Of a DNA stretch of 64,000 nucleotides, positions 47,170 through 59,482 are shown piece after piece; the first letter of the stretch is position 1; the number at the start of each line of letters is the position of its first letter. The position numbers and the translations under genes were made by a program. The stretch is taken from assembly GCA_018873225.1 (NCBI GenBank), contig JAEILZ010000006.1, forward strand, positions 1,612,001-1,676,000. The letters run 5' to 3'. A model generated the notes under the pieces. That model saw nothing but the letters and a program-made list of their open reading frames with translations. It searched no databases and had not been told where the DNA came from. This stretch comes from [Phialemoniopsis] sp. UDSM-2020. Taxonomy: Eukaryota; Ascomycota; Sordariomycetes; Thyridiales; Thyridiaceae.

Positions 47170-47257
47170 TCTTTTTCCTCTTTCTCTTTTTCTTTGTTTT
47201 CTATTTTTTCTTTTCTTTTCTTTTTCTTCTATCCTTTCTTTTCTCTCTTTTTTTTCT
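47170..47257 (+). repeat. Polypyrimidine tract (88 nt, three purines)
   Basis: A strongly strand-asymmetric C/T run, mostly T with scattered C. Such tracts are common near transcription starts in filamentous fungi and can form triplex DNA. Its relation to either flanking gene is uncertain. Confidence 0.8.
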
Positions 47258-48908
47258 AAACTTTTTTTATCCTTTGCGTAGATCTTCTCGTTGCCATGTA
47301 GTAGATACTCTCGTGATGATACACAGTAGAGAATCGTGTAGTTTCCTACAACACCTCTTCAAATGAGATATGATCAGGCAAACGCCTACCCAACGATCAT
47401 CGTCTCCCCCTCAGCTTCCGCCCCAAGTGGTATTCTTCTCACCCCCGCCGATTCGTCTGTATTCTTTCTTTATATCCCTTCTGAGATTCCAAAATCATAC
47501 GAAACATTTGTCGTCTACAACAACATTCAGTAGCAAATTCACAGTTTCCACAATCCAAGTTGTTCGAAGACCCCTTTGTAGCTCACATGGAGCAACACTA
47601 ACATCCTACCATAGACCTCAGATTCGTTGATTTGTGGTATACAAGGTCGAGCGTTGTAAAGGAATAGAAGAGCAGTGACATCCAGACACTTCATCAACAA
47701 GCACCAGGATGACAATCCTGCTCCTCTCTCATTTCATTCCCTAATATCTTTGAGCCTGTGGACCAGGCTATTACTATTCCAACTCTTCACTTGTTCTTCT
47801 CACCGCTTACCACTCGGCTTCCAGAGTCGAAGCAAATGTTTGACAAACAAGGAAGAACGGCTCCCGGTGAAACGCTTGGCTTTCGGTGGGACTCTTGGAC
47901 ATGATTGCTTCAATCCTTCAGAACCTTGACACGGCTTCCACAAACCGCTGGACCCGAACTCTCGCTTTCGAATATCATCAACTCTGCCATCGTGGGCCCC
48001 ATTACGTTATTAGGACTCTGGCATTGTCAGAAAACATTGGCGGCTTCGATAGCAATCATCAGCACCATTGAGACAGCGATATTAAATAGTAAAGTTACAA
48101 CAACGTTGACACTCAGGGGTTACCTCACACAAACTCACACATGTTGGTTACTGGATGAAAACCCTCTCCATGGACTGGAAACTCCCTTCATAGTCCTCCT
48201 CAATATATATTCTCATACTTGATCAAACGTTTATGAGGCCTCTTGTCGAGCATACTGTACAGCCCCATCGAATTGATGTAATTGCTAGAGCGATAACTAC
48301 AAATAGTTTTGGAGTTCAGCAACAAACTCTTGAGTATCAAGAGGCTTCCAGGTCATTCTCGCTATGCACTGCCGCCTTCGGGCTTTCCACGCTTTCTGAT
48401 GACATTGAAGTCTTGTAGCGGTGAACTCTTGCCGTAGACTCTCCTATGGCGTGCAAGCCACCATCGCCATCTCTTTAGATGCAAGTGGTCAACTCCGAAT
48501 CATTGAAGAGGTTGAGTAAGAATGGACGAACCAAGTAATTGTTATATCGATCAGGACTTGACTGGGAAACATTGACTCGCAGATACATGGGCTAGAGCCC
48601 TACAAAAGTGCTTTCTCTTCTATGATAATGAGATGAAAGGAGAGGAGTCCTAACTTGCCCCTCTGTTTGACCTGCCTCCTATCTACTAGCACCAGAAATG
48701 TGATGAATCTCACCAATTTTTGTTGGGTATCTGGCCAGTTTGTGCACGGCCCCCTATTTCTCTTGTTTGTTGTCGCGTACACAGATCAAAACAAATCCTT
48801 CCAGCCCAAACTTTTTCTTGTCCCTTCCATCATCACCACCACCGTCGCCCGCCGCCGCCGCCATTGCTGCCCTCGTTACCATCGCCGCCGTCGCTACCAT
48901 CACAAGAT

Positions 48909-48962
48909 CTTTTTGTTTTTGTTTTTTCTTTTTTTTAAAAAAAAAAGAAAGAAAAAGGAAAG
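48909..48962. repeat. T-tract followed by A-tract just before a start codon
   Basis: A T-rich run turns into an A/G run at 48936-48937 (eight T then ten A), giving an imperfect inverted repeat that ends 13 bases before the ATG at 48976. In mRNA it could fold into a weak AU hairpin. As DNA it would exclude nucleosomes. Confidence 0.7.
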
Positions 48963-48975
48963 TCTTTTGGCCATC

Positions 48976-50877
48976 ATGGATGTGGCAGTAAAGGAGTTCG
49001 TCCAGAAGAGGATGCGAGTTGAGCAAGTATCCTCGGCCACCTAGGAGGAGGCTGTATACTTCCTCAAGAATCCATCCGAGCACCCCTTCGCCAACGCCGT
49101 ACAGGATGCCATAGTCGAGGCCGTAGCGGTGACCCAGCCCAAGACGGACACTCACGAGCAAACAAATGAGGCTACAACATCACAGCCACAGGACGTTGTC
49201 GAGGTTGACGAACCTTCTGAATACGAGCCAGCCCAGCCGGCAAGAAGGGTTCACGAGAAGACAGCCGAGTCTGTTACATCATCAACAGAGGACACTGGTA
49301 GTGCTGAAGAGCCATCCAACGAGCAACACATACAGCAAGTTCTGCCGCGGCAAGAGATGGGAGAGCAGCCTGAAGAGCATCTTCTCAAGATCACACTCCT
49401 CCCCGACACGGAGGAGCAACTCAAGGACCTCAGTGAAGTGATTAACCAACTCCTGGACATCGATCATGAGGACTCGTCGGCCCAGAAGGCCGAGTATGTT
49501 GTCCTGGGTCGCAATGAGTCCGGCCGGGACAAGGCCGTTCCCGATCATGCCATCACGATCGTGTCTCCCCAGTTGGGGGTCTCTGTCTGTGCCGATCACG
49601 AGAGGAAAGTCTGTTCAGACTGTGCCTTCTCGGCTATCAAGCCTGTGCCCAGCGCGTCTAATCGGAATGTCCGCTTCTCGGTGCTCGAAGAGGTGCCAGC
49701 TCCTTTTCCACCCACCACACGATACATCCCGCAGTGGGATATAGTCCTGATTGGGCCCTTCTCCTACCGCGGGCTAGATTACAACTACTACAACCCTCCC
49801 CCGCCCACTACCCCGGACGCTCTCGATACGTACTACTGCAAAGAGTGCGGTGGGCTCACGTGGTTGGTCAGTTCTAAGTTCATGGAGACTTCGAAGAAGC
49901 ATCCCAGCCATCATTCCTCATACAACTATGGCATGGTTCCCGGGATGAAGGAGTACTCCTCTTCTGGAACATCTCGTAGTGTCGTCATGCAGGTCGTGGG
50001 CCTGCCACTGCCCCGTCTTGCCGCAAACGGCGGTGGTGTTGCAGCCGGCATCTACTTCGGCCCGGATTCGGACTATAATCACACCAACAAGTCCTTCTAC
50101 ACTGAGCTTCTGTCGCTCGAGAGCACAATGATAGTCGGCTCGCCCTTTGAAAAGTTCGATGATAACAACGGCCCAGCTCTGCTAGCAGTCCTGAAGTCGC
50201 TGATCCACTTCATCCAGAACGTTGCCCCAGGTCACCATCAGCGTGTCAACGCCGTAACCAGGGACAATGTCCGTCATGCCCAAGTTAAGGCGCGGCGGAT
50301 TCGTTTGATTGTCCAGACGGACTCTGAGTACGTGGTGGATCTTTTCACGAAGCACATGGGAACCAAGTACGTCGAGAAAGAGAAGGAGCTCCCAACTACG
50401 ACAACAGGCCGGGCCACGGAGGACTCTCAAGTGCAGCCAAATGGCAGCGTCAATGACCCTTCCAAGGAGGAAGACAGCTCCGCTCCGACTGCGGTCGATC
50501 CCAGCACGGCACCCACCGTCCCCAAGAAGAAGAAGAAGAACAAGAAGAAGAAGAACAAGAAGAAGAAGACCGCCGTCGTGGACAACGGCGTCCTTGCCGG
50601 GGAGGGAGCCGTGGAGACCACAGGAAGCCAGGATCTGAAACCCGAGCCCAAGACTGCTCGCGTCTTCTGGGACACCCGCGCCAGGCGGGTGATCCCCAAC
50701 AACTTCGCCGTCTTGGGAATTGTCTCGATGCTCAAGAATTTGCGGGACCGTGGCGTGTCTGTGGTTTGGTACCACGTCCCCTCGGAATTCGTCAAGGAAG
50801 CCAAGGCCATGGCCGACGGAGCTGTGGAGAAGTACCGCAAGAGCATGGAGGAGCCTGGAACAGTTGTCGAGGAGTAG
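48976..50877 (+). CDS. RNase H-like fold protein, frame interrupted by one in-frame TAG
   Basis: An ATG in a good fungal context (A at -3, G at +4) opens a frame that runs to 50877 in one phase, except for a TAG at 49042-49044 (codon 23). Counting through the TAG gives 633 residues. Without the N-terminus, the first later ATG in frame is 49357. Candidate RNase H elements are AAGIYFGPDSDYN (about 356), RRIRLIVQTDSEYVVDLF (TDS Asp about 449) and, after an insertion, NNFAVLGIVSMLKNL and VSVVWYHVP (about 596) with a late AMADGA. The insertion carries a Lys/Asn tract (about 517-533). The usual DGA aspartate of strand 1 is missing, so nuclease activity is doubtful. The TAG could be a nonsense change, a sequencing error, readthrough, or removed by a 78-bp in-frame intron (49027-49104, GTATCC to ACAG), though that donor is weak. 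Confidence 0.7.
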
Positions 50878-53800
50878 TTCCCGTCCCGCTCTACATCGTT
50901 CAGGATCGACGAGAATGGATGACTTTGGTGGGAAGTTTGGAAGAGGCCACATGGAACAGGCTTTGTTGTTCAGGCTTGAGGAAGACCAACATTCAAAGGG
51001 CTGTCATTTGTGTTTGCCATGCTCTTGCTGGCTATGATTTTGATTTCGGAATTCGAGGTGTTTGGCGTTGGAAAGGAAACTTGAAAGTTGGCTGCAGCTT
51101 AGCCAATAACGATCACAGAGGCCGGTCTTTCTCCTCGGGGAATGTCTGGAACTCTGAGGCTCCGGTTATCAAGGTCATGTTACAGACTACACCCCCTTTC
51201 CAGGGGTATACACATCAGACAGGAGAGATGTGTGCCAAGCTGGTTTTATTCAGCTTATTACCATAATGTTTAATACTGGGGGGAGTCGAGGTCTCGGACC
51301 TATGGTCAATATGAGGGAGTTCATGGCCATCTGCTTGACTCAATGTGAAACCATAGTGCTGCAACAGTTCCTGTCTTGGACATTAGAGCACATCAACAAG
51401 GGCAGAGTCTTGCGTTTGTTTTGTCTTGTAGGTGCTTCTTACCAGTGACTAGTTGTGAAAGCATCCAACACATTGGACATTACAGTGTCGACTGCTGCAA
51501 AACTTTGGCTTGCGTGCTCCCGGAGCCTTTGATCATTTGCAGAGCACTTCTAGGAACTGTGAATTCGACTTCAAGTTCGTGACAACAATTCTATCGTCAG
51601 ATCTGAATCGAAAGATTAAAAACTCGCCCATCTCCCGAAATGGCACACTTATGCACCTCTCCCTAGCGCTTCTCCCAAAGCAGGGAAATACCCCTGGCTC
51701 GTGGTGGTGGCAGTGGAGTTTTCTTTACATTCATGCATCGCACCACTTCCTACTACTTATTTGGCCCTCTTCTGAACCCCGCCGGCCCTTCCGAGCGGGC
51801 GCATAACGCGCTTCTTCACACCAAGTTTCCCCCTCCCCTTGCGACAAACGTCATCAGATCCCAAGCGAGAAATTCAGGTGCAAAGAGCGGAGGCAGCAAG
51901 AGGAATCGTGGACTGAAAATTGATCGTATGCTTTCCAAGGTGCCCTGGGCCATGGCAAGGTTCCCCTCCTCTCTTCTCACGTCATGTGCCATTGGCAGGA
52001 CAAGCACTGCAGGGTAAGCCATCAAACTTTGAGAGAAAGTGATTTTGCTACACCCACCCCCGCATTCATCAAGTCACTCTGCAAGTAGAAGCAAGCGAGG
52101 AAAAAGGCCATCAGCGACTGACGTGACACTACTACAGGACCGACATTCGATTCGCCAGAGACGGCCAGCAAATAATCTACGGGATTCGCGTTCCCCCCCC
52201 CTCCTATCCTCTCAGCTCGCAAGTTCCAGCGCGAAAAGGAAAGAAACAAGTCCATTACGCACGGCTTAGGATTCAGCTTCGCCCGCCTCGGCGGCATAGC
52301 GGCCGAAAATCAGTGAACGATTCACCTCGAAAGGGGAAGATCAAAATGCGCCGGCGCGCCCGCTGGGGCCTCCCGTCCCGCCGCCACCGCGCGCGGTCAG
52401 GGCGCTCCCCCGCAGTTGCCGAGGCCTGGCGGGACGGCGGCCGAGCGCTGTGTGTCTCGGGAGAGGGGCGCTGAAAGCGTGCGTACTGCGCTAGAACAGA
52501 ACTTCAAGTCGTTCCCAGCGCCGTCATTGCTCTGGCTGGTTTTATCGCCGCAATCTTCAGCCGTGGACGGCTCTGTCCCGAGATCTCCATGCCTAGAAGA
52601 GGCTACACTCACTGGCAGGTCGGCCGGTATTGGGACATTCTTGCTCCTGATGATCAGCCACCGTCCGTTGACCTTTCCAGACAAGGTGCCAGTTGTCCCC
52701 AGGAAGTGTGCGCAACATTGAGACTTTGCAACTCTGAGAAACGGATCAGGAAAGGAACAGCTCATACTCCCACTGAGAACAGACTAGTTTTCAGGCGCGA
52801 CACGACGCCGTCTAAAATAAGTATCACGAGGGGTGCACTCGTATGCTTTTGCTTCGCACAAAGAGAGGCACGTCGCATGCTGAGGTCGTATCCCACGCTT
52901 ACTGAGCCAATGACCCCAAAGCAGTCCCCGGCCCGGGGGCCTGGCTTCTAGAAAGGTGGACAGTTTTACTGAGATGGAATTACGTTATACGGGATACATC
53001 CTTCCCCAGCTCGGAAGGGATGCTGTGTGGTGCATCTCGCCTCTCTTGCTCCTCCTTTGATCGGTCCTATTCTTCGCGGGCACTGCGCAAGCATGTCAGA
53101 ACCATAGGTAGACTCCTCCTGTCTGCCAGCCACAAGGCTCACGAATCAGTGAGCGGCATTAGCCAGAGCACAGTAGGCAAACGAAACATGTTTCTTCAAC
53201 TGGCGCAAACCTTCGCTCGTATCGCAACTCCACCACCAAACTCACCGATTCGGAAGAGCAAAGACAGAATCATATTGACCACATGTGAAAGTGGTCCCGG
53301 TCCCCCTCCATCTCAAGCGTACGGTGCGGTATACCCCGCGCTGCCCGTTCCGTTGATGGCCCGCTTGATTGGCCGCCCGCTGACCCCTTTCGGGGGGAGG
53401 GTGTGATAGCGATACATGCACGCAATTGCAGCTAAGCGCCGAGATGCCAGCCTTCCAGAAAAAGCAACCGGAATACCTCGTTGATGGTGTGGGACTGGAC
53501 GGTACTACCACACACTCTGCCAAAGATGATAACGAAGTCTCGTGGGGTTTTGTTACGAGAGGAGCGAGAAGTGCGTGCGTCGTTGTGTGAAGAGAAGCAG
53601 GCAGCGAGTGAAATGCCCTGGATACGCCAATTGCACGGCACTTGTGTGTCACGAAGGCGCATCACAGGACACCTCGTGCTGTGACCAGATGTGATTGAAG
53701 CCATAGCCGGGTACCAAATCACAACGTCCTCGAAGAATTATTCAGATCGACCCCCTATAGCTCCGATATCACTTTCACCATCACGGAGCCACCTCAAGAT

Positions 53801-56800
53801 ATGGCATGTGCAAGCTGAGTGAGCACGGCTGGCCAGCCTAGTCTAGCTGCCCGCAAGGCCGGACCAAACACGAATGTTTCACCTGCACGCAAGGGGACCA
53901 GAAACGGCCCTGGTTCCTTCAGCCGTGTTTCTGAACATTTCTTTTTCCTCACGCATCTGTCAATTGCACGCGGGCAGAGGGCGGGCGGGCTGGAAGACGA
54001 GCGCCCGCTTCCAGCAGGAATTATCTGGTCACACCAACTGGTTGCTGCTTTAGCCTGGCGGGCCACTCACAATGAGGGAATGACTTGCAGCGGGCGCTGG
54101 GATATTGCAATATATCACACCAAGTGTGAGCCTCGGGCTGTGGTGCGTATTCTCGTCCCGTGCTGGGACTTTGCGTAACCTGTCCCCCGGCTGGCGAAGA
54201 AGAAGAAGAGAAGATTCGTTGGTCCATCGTAATTGAGGTGGTTTTCGGTCACTTGTCGTCGTCCTTTCTAAAGCACCTCTCTATGTTTAGGACTGGGTGT
54301 TGTATCGGGTCAGTCGGCGATGAATGGGGAGGTGTGGCCCCGATCCCGGTCGAGGACAATGTCGCCTGGATAAAACCACCCTTGCTGCGCGAAACAAACT
54401 CATATTCTCCTGCAGGAGCATGGCATGTGGCCAAGGCTTCGACTGTGTTTCCCCCCTTGCAGTGACGAAAGAGACAGCAGGGAAAGGCGCAGAACAAACA
54501 TTCGGCCACGCGGTTTTGCATGTTCGATTCCGGCCCCCAAATCGGCGGCCGCAGCAGCAGAGGCCCGCTAGCCCAGTGCTTAAAATCTGCCGGAAAGGGG
54601 TCCAAGTTTAGGTACCTACAGGCGGGTGGTGCGCCGCCCATCTTTTCCCCAGGTAGTGCTTTTTTTGGGGGCTGCCGCGCCCGCCAGGTCGTAGCCGCTG
54701 AGGCCAATGGTGATCACAGCTGGTGCGCGCTTCTCGCCCCTCCGCCGTTGGTGGAAGTCACATTTAATGTGCACGAAAAGAGGTATTGGGATGGTGGCTT
54801 ATTTGGTATTACATGCGTAGAGTGCATGTGGGCTCTCATTGTGGTATTTTCTTGTCGCACTGCACCAGCCAACACCTGGAAATAGCCATGTGCAGATTGA
54901 GAAGATGGCCGAGTCCCTCTTGCACCAGGGCTGTGTCCTTGCATCGCAGCAGGTTTTCTTTGCGTCTGTTGCGTCAAGGTAGGGCTGGAGTAAAGGGGGG
55001 GAAATAGAAACTGGGTGAATTCATTTTCCTGCTCCCAACAAACCTGCAAGTCATTCGTTCATCCCTGGTTTGATCTGCAGTACAGCCTGTTAGACCCAAA
55101 CCTGGAGGTCGGCGAGGATTGTTTGCCTTCGGTTGGTTGAATCTCTGGGACGGATGGCGGCGCACGCACGCACATACACACCCACACTCACACACCGAGA
55201 CCTGGGCGATGGAAAAGCGCAATGGCCCTCTCGTCCGGAGTGTAGTGGTGGAGGGGTGTGTGAGAGAGTGTGATATGAGATAGATACCTGTGAATGTGGT
55301 GTGAGCTACCTCAGCAATTCATGGTGTGTCTGAGACACACCAAGCCAAAGAGCTGGTTCTTGCACACACCCCCTGGACTGTTTCGTCCCTGCTTGGTATT
55401 ACTTTTGTAGCCATAGAAGTCAGTTCCCAGGGTTCCTTGTACAGTGCGACGGATTTGGAGAGGGATACATCGTTTTGAGGACAACAGACAAGGCTGTGAC
55501 AACAATGGGAAGATAGCTTGATTGCCATATCATGAAGTGGTTGTGCAAACAGTCTGGCGGCATCGTCGGTCTCATTTACATGGCCAAGGGTCGACTTCGG
55601 ACGTTCCCCTGAAAGTCACTGAAAGACAAAAGAACTAAATACATGACATGATTTACTATGACAGAATGTCTACTATAAGGCCAATTTGATGTGCACACAT
55701 TTGCAACATCAAGAAAGAGTAATTCAGACTATCAAGGCGTGCATCTTGTGGTAGCATGATTACTCGTCCTGGCCTCTGAGAAAAGCAAAGTTCAATACAC
55801 ACTGGCTGGTCTAGGCTGGTCCAGGCGCGACCAGGGATGAGCGAGGTTTGCACACCCAATACGGGGTTCTTGTCCTTCCACAATTATGTCCTCTACCTAC
55901 TTAAGTAGTCACCCATCGTCTCGGCCACGAGGCTGGACTTGTCTGAGGCTACCTGCATGATCAATGTATGACACTGGCTGGACAATTGTTTTGTCTTCCC
56001 GGGGTGGATGGTGAATTGTTGTGCAGTGATGTGCACCAAGCGGGTTTCAGGGTAGCACCCCAACCGCCCCAGCCCGAAGAGGAACAATTTTCGTCTGATG
56101 TTTGTGTGCGTGTTTCCTGTGTGTTCCGCGAGCGAGATTTGAAGACGGAAGACTACCTGCCGATGCGACATTCCCGTGATTGAGAATTCTGCGGCACCCC
56201 GAGGAAGAATGACCTCTCTTGAGTCTGCTCCGGGCAGTGGCAGCCGAATTGGGATATCACAGGGATCACTTACACTGTTGATGCCACTTACTGAAAGTAG
56301 ACTTGCATTACTCAGCTGTGGCTCATTCATTGCAAGGGACCGAAGAGTTCCTGACATGCAATCGCCTTTCCAAGCACTCAAATTCAAAAAATCGATGCAT
56401 TCGACCAGGGCGGAGGGACGCGTATCGAAACAGAGGAAACGCATAATTACGCATTGCCATCCAGCCCTACCCGTAGATCATAATAATTGGACAATCACAA
56501 GCACACGCAATGGAACAAGGGTACAAAGGAAATGGCATTGTATTCCATGGAAATTTCAATCTTGCAGGTTCCCCTTTTTGGGTGAAAGGTGACATTGCGG
56601 CTTGCAGGCGTTCCGAAGAAGTGCAATTGTTGAAATTAAAGAACCACGATCTGTAGAGACACACCCTCCGAGAAAGCATGAATCGCTTTTTTGACTCAGA
56701 GCCTCTTCCTGGACAAAGAATGAAGTTCGCAGGAATGAACAATTCTTCAACAAAATCCCCCCAAAGCCAGCATCGGAATGCTGTCACAAAAATAAGTCCC

Positions 56801-58264
56801 CCATTTCTCACTCAGCCGTGGACGTACGCCCACAACATTCCCAGTCAAATAACACAGAGATGCAAAAACACCACAAAATAGAATAACTGTGCGCATTAAG
56901 AAACAGGGGGTGGCTTTTCCCTCTCAAATTATTAGGGCTTGCCAGACCTGCAGACCAATCGCTTGCATTCCATGAATTCTTCAACAGACACGGCACAGCA
57001 GCAGGGCAGGTCGCGCGCCACGGCCCCCAAAAGAATGAGAACCGCATTTTCAATGTTGTCTACTCCGCATTTTTCTGCCTTAGATGCATCCCCCATCTCG
57101 CATGCAGCAGCAGCAGCAGGGCCTGTCCCGGGCTGGCGGCTGCTGAAGGGACTACTACTGCACGACGCCCGCGTCCGCCGCCCACACCTAACTAACCTGG
57201 AGCCGCGTGGTTGAGGTAGGTAGTCTAAATTCCTGGGGCATGGCATCGTCACCAATGGAGAATGCCGGCATCCCTGGGGTGCCATTGGAATGCAGACCAA
57301 GATCGGAACTCTCGGCTGCAATCTGCAATGATGGTATCATGGAATTTTAGATCTCTCTTGAAGCCTCAAAGACTCCATGGAGGCAAAAATATCACATTCA
57401 ACTGGACAGACATTCACGTAAGAATTGGGAAGTTAAAGGGTTTCAAACTTGTTTAATTGATATCTCTTGCACCTCCGTACTGTATCACGGAAGGCACTCC
57501 AAAAAAGTGGCCAAAATGAGGGAATGGGTATATCCGTCAGCCTGTGATCGCACCTTGTTCCGAGCAAAAAAAGAAAGATGGCCGACCCCCTCTATAAATA
57601 TCAGGGCCGGCCTAGACAACCCAAAAAGCAGACTCAATACGCCCTGCGAATTTTCCTCCGAAGCAAAAACTGGTATCTGACCACCTCTGTAAGCATTACA
57701 CGCGATGCCTCCTCTCCGTTCTCGAGGCACCGCCAACATAGATATGTGGGTGTCGACGCGTTCCCTGCTGCTCTCTCCCTGTCGACACCACGCTGGGCCG
57801 CCTCATAATACTGGCAACCATTGTGTGAGATAGTACTGAACACTCCCCAAAGGTAGGGGAGTGCAGAGTAGGTAGAGTGTTGAAAATCCTGAATGAACAG
57901 CCATCCTCTTCTAAGTGGTATCATCTTCCTCGTCTTCCTCGCGGCCGGCATGAGAGTGACTCTCGAGCCGCCTACCATGGGTATTCTCGTAAAAACGACG
58001 TGTGAAACAAAGCACCCCTCCATGCAACACAGGGTTGCCCCAGACGTGTATTAAATAACGGGAATGAGTGAAACAACCTCCCTCCTAGACGGGGCAGACG
58101 TGCCCCCTTCGCGACTTCGTAAATGCTGCAATGAAAGCTCCGGTAGAGTGGGCCATATCGTACAGCTTGGGCGCCGCCAAGTGGTGTAGTAAAGTAATAA
58201 GAAATGGGAAAAATCCGGCAGTCCAACGGAGAAGTTCCTGGGATCCAAAATGGGATAGAGTTTC
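50878..58264. other. Long region with no supportable gene
   Basis: These 7.4 kb contain only short, overlapping frames without motifs. The longest, 55893-56444 on the minus strand, has biased composition and no family I recognise. A TATAAATA sequence near 57593 has no credible gene behind it. CA-rich microsatellite-like DNA lies near 55155-55200 and a CAG run near 57105. The region may carry regulatory DNA or non-coding transcripts. Confidence 0.55.
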
Positions 58265-59482
58265 CTATTTGGTGGGCTTGGCCAGGATGTCCTCACAATT
58301 GGCATCAAACCGGAGATTCCAGAGACGGACCGAGGCCATAAATCGCTCCGTCTTCTCGAGCTCCCGCTCGCGGCCGAAAAGGGTCTCGACAAACTCGACG
58401 CCCGAGTTCTTGCCGAGGGTGGAGTTCTCCTTCTTCTTGCTGGCACGGAGCATGGGCGCCTCGCACGACTTGAGGAGCTTGCGAAGCTTGTCAGTGAGCC
58501 GCTCTCCGGACTCGATAAAATCCTCAATCATTTCCTTGTTCTCCAGGCTCCTAATCTTGGGAACAGACTCTTCCGAGCGCTTGATCTTGCCGGCAAGCTG
58601 GATGAGGAGCAACCAAAGCTCTCCAGCCATGTCGGAGATGGGAGTGGCAGGTCCATGGTGGTATACGGTCCAGTCATAGATCCACTTGCCCAGCGAGTTG
58701 GCATCAAACACACTACCCAGCAACATGATGGGCTCTTCCGACGGGTCCCAGTTCTTCAGAGAGTAGCCGGCCGGGATGCGATGCTTCCTGGCGTCGGCCT
58801 CGGTGGCCTTTGGAGGAGCAGGTGGCGGCTTCTTGTGATGGGAGCTGGAAGGACGAGCGGTGGCCGGGCGCTGCGGCACCGAGGTCGAGCTCCGCCGGCT
58901 GTGATGAGTACGGCGAGGCTCCGGCTCGTAGCGCGGCGAGTTGTATCCAGGGTCCCTGTCATAATATGTAGAAGAAGAATAGGCGCCCTGTGCGTAATAA
59001 TGGTGGTTAGTGTCGTGCCCACCAAACTTGTCAGTGTCATAATGTTCTCTATATCGCTTCGGCTTCGATGGCGCGTAGAGTACATATGGTACACCATCGA
59101 TGATGTAGTACTCGTCCTCGTCGGAGTCCCCATAGGAATCAGAGGGCCGAATATAGGAATATGAGTTGCGGCGCTCGCGCCTAGGGCGGCGAGGAAGCCA
59201 AGATTGCTTGCGCGTCGACCGCGATGAACTCACATTCGCTGTGGCATATTGGCCATCGCTCGTGTACCGAGGCGAGAACGCAGGAGTGCGCGGGCTACTG
59301 AACTCGTTCGTGAAGCCGCTGCTCATGTGGCGGAAGTGCGCTCTCGTCGCCGGCCGCTGTGGTGTCTGAGCGTAGAACGATGGGCCTCGGGGCGATGGCG
59401 TCGGCGAAGGACTGACATATCGCTCCTTTTCGTAGTAGTAATCCGCGCCCGGAGTGGACCCGTAGGGTGAGAAGCTCGTCAT
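58265..59482 (-). CDS. Conserved fungal protein of unknown function
   Basis: A single exon of 405 residues starting MTSFSPYGSTPG. Residues 1 to about 240 are disordered, rich in Ser, Pro, Arg and Tyr, with SP and TP phosphosite-like pairs and a KKPPPAPPK proline stretch that could bind SH3 domains. From about 245 a folded part begins: YSLKNWDPSEEPIMLLGSVF, then DANSLGKWIYDWTVYHHG, then helices with ELWLLLIQLAGKIKR and several amphipathic segments to the end. I believe this C-terminal block is widespread among Pezizomycotina, but I know no assigned function. It has no signal peptide or membrane helix, so a cytosolic or nuclear protein is likely. Confidence 0.8.
   Translation of the reverse strand: MTSFSPYGSTPGADYYYEKERYVSPSPTPSPRGPSFYAQTPQRPATRAHFRHMSSGFTNEFSSPRTPAFSPRYTSDGQYATANVSSSRSTRKQSWLPRRPRRERRNSYSYIRPSDSYGDSDEDEYYIIDGVPYVLYAPSKPKRYREHYDTDKFGGHDTNHHYYAQGAYSSSTYYDRDPGYNSPRYEPEPRRTHHSRRSSTSVPQRPATARPSSSHHKKPPPAPPKATEADARKHRIPAGYSLKNWDPSEEPIMLLGSVFDANSLGKWIYDWTVYHHGPATPISDMAGELWLLLIQLAGKIKRSEESVPKIRSLENKEMIEDFIESGERLTDKLRKLLKSCEAPMLRASKKKENSTLGKNSGVEFVETLFGRERELEKTERFMASVRLWNLRFDANCEDILAKPTK

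Larger units (their letters stand above)
46802..48975. other. Divergent intergenic region
   Basis: This is the shared upstream region of the methyltransferase (-) and the RNase H-like gene (+). It holds a leader intron, a pyrimidine tract and a T/A tract that are listed separately, and a run of GCC/CAC triplets at 48830-48900. No further gene is convincing. The frames between 47370 and 48420 are short and lack motifs. Confidence 0.6.

Noticed and set aside
54520..54536. GTTCGATTCC resembling a tRNA B-box
   Set aside because: The flanking bases do not pair as a T-stem and no acceptor stem is present.
55893..56444. 183-codon minus-strand frame
   Set aside because: No family features or splice context. 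Kept out as unsupported although it is the longest frame in the region.
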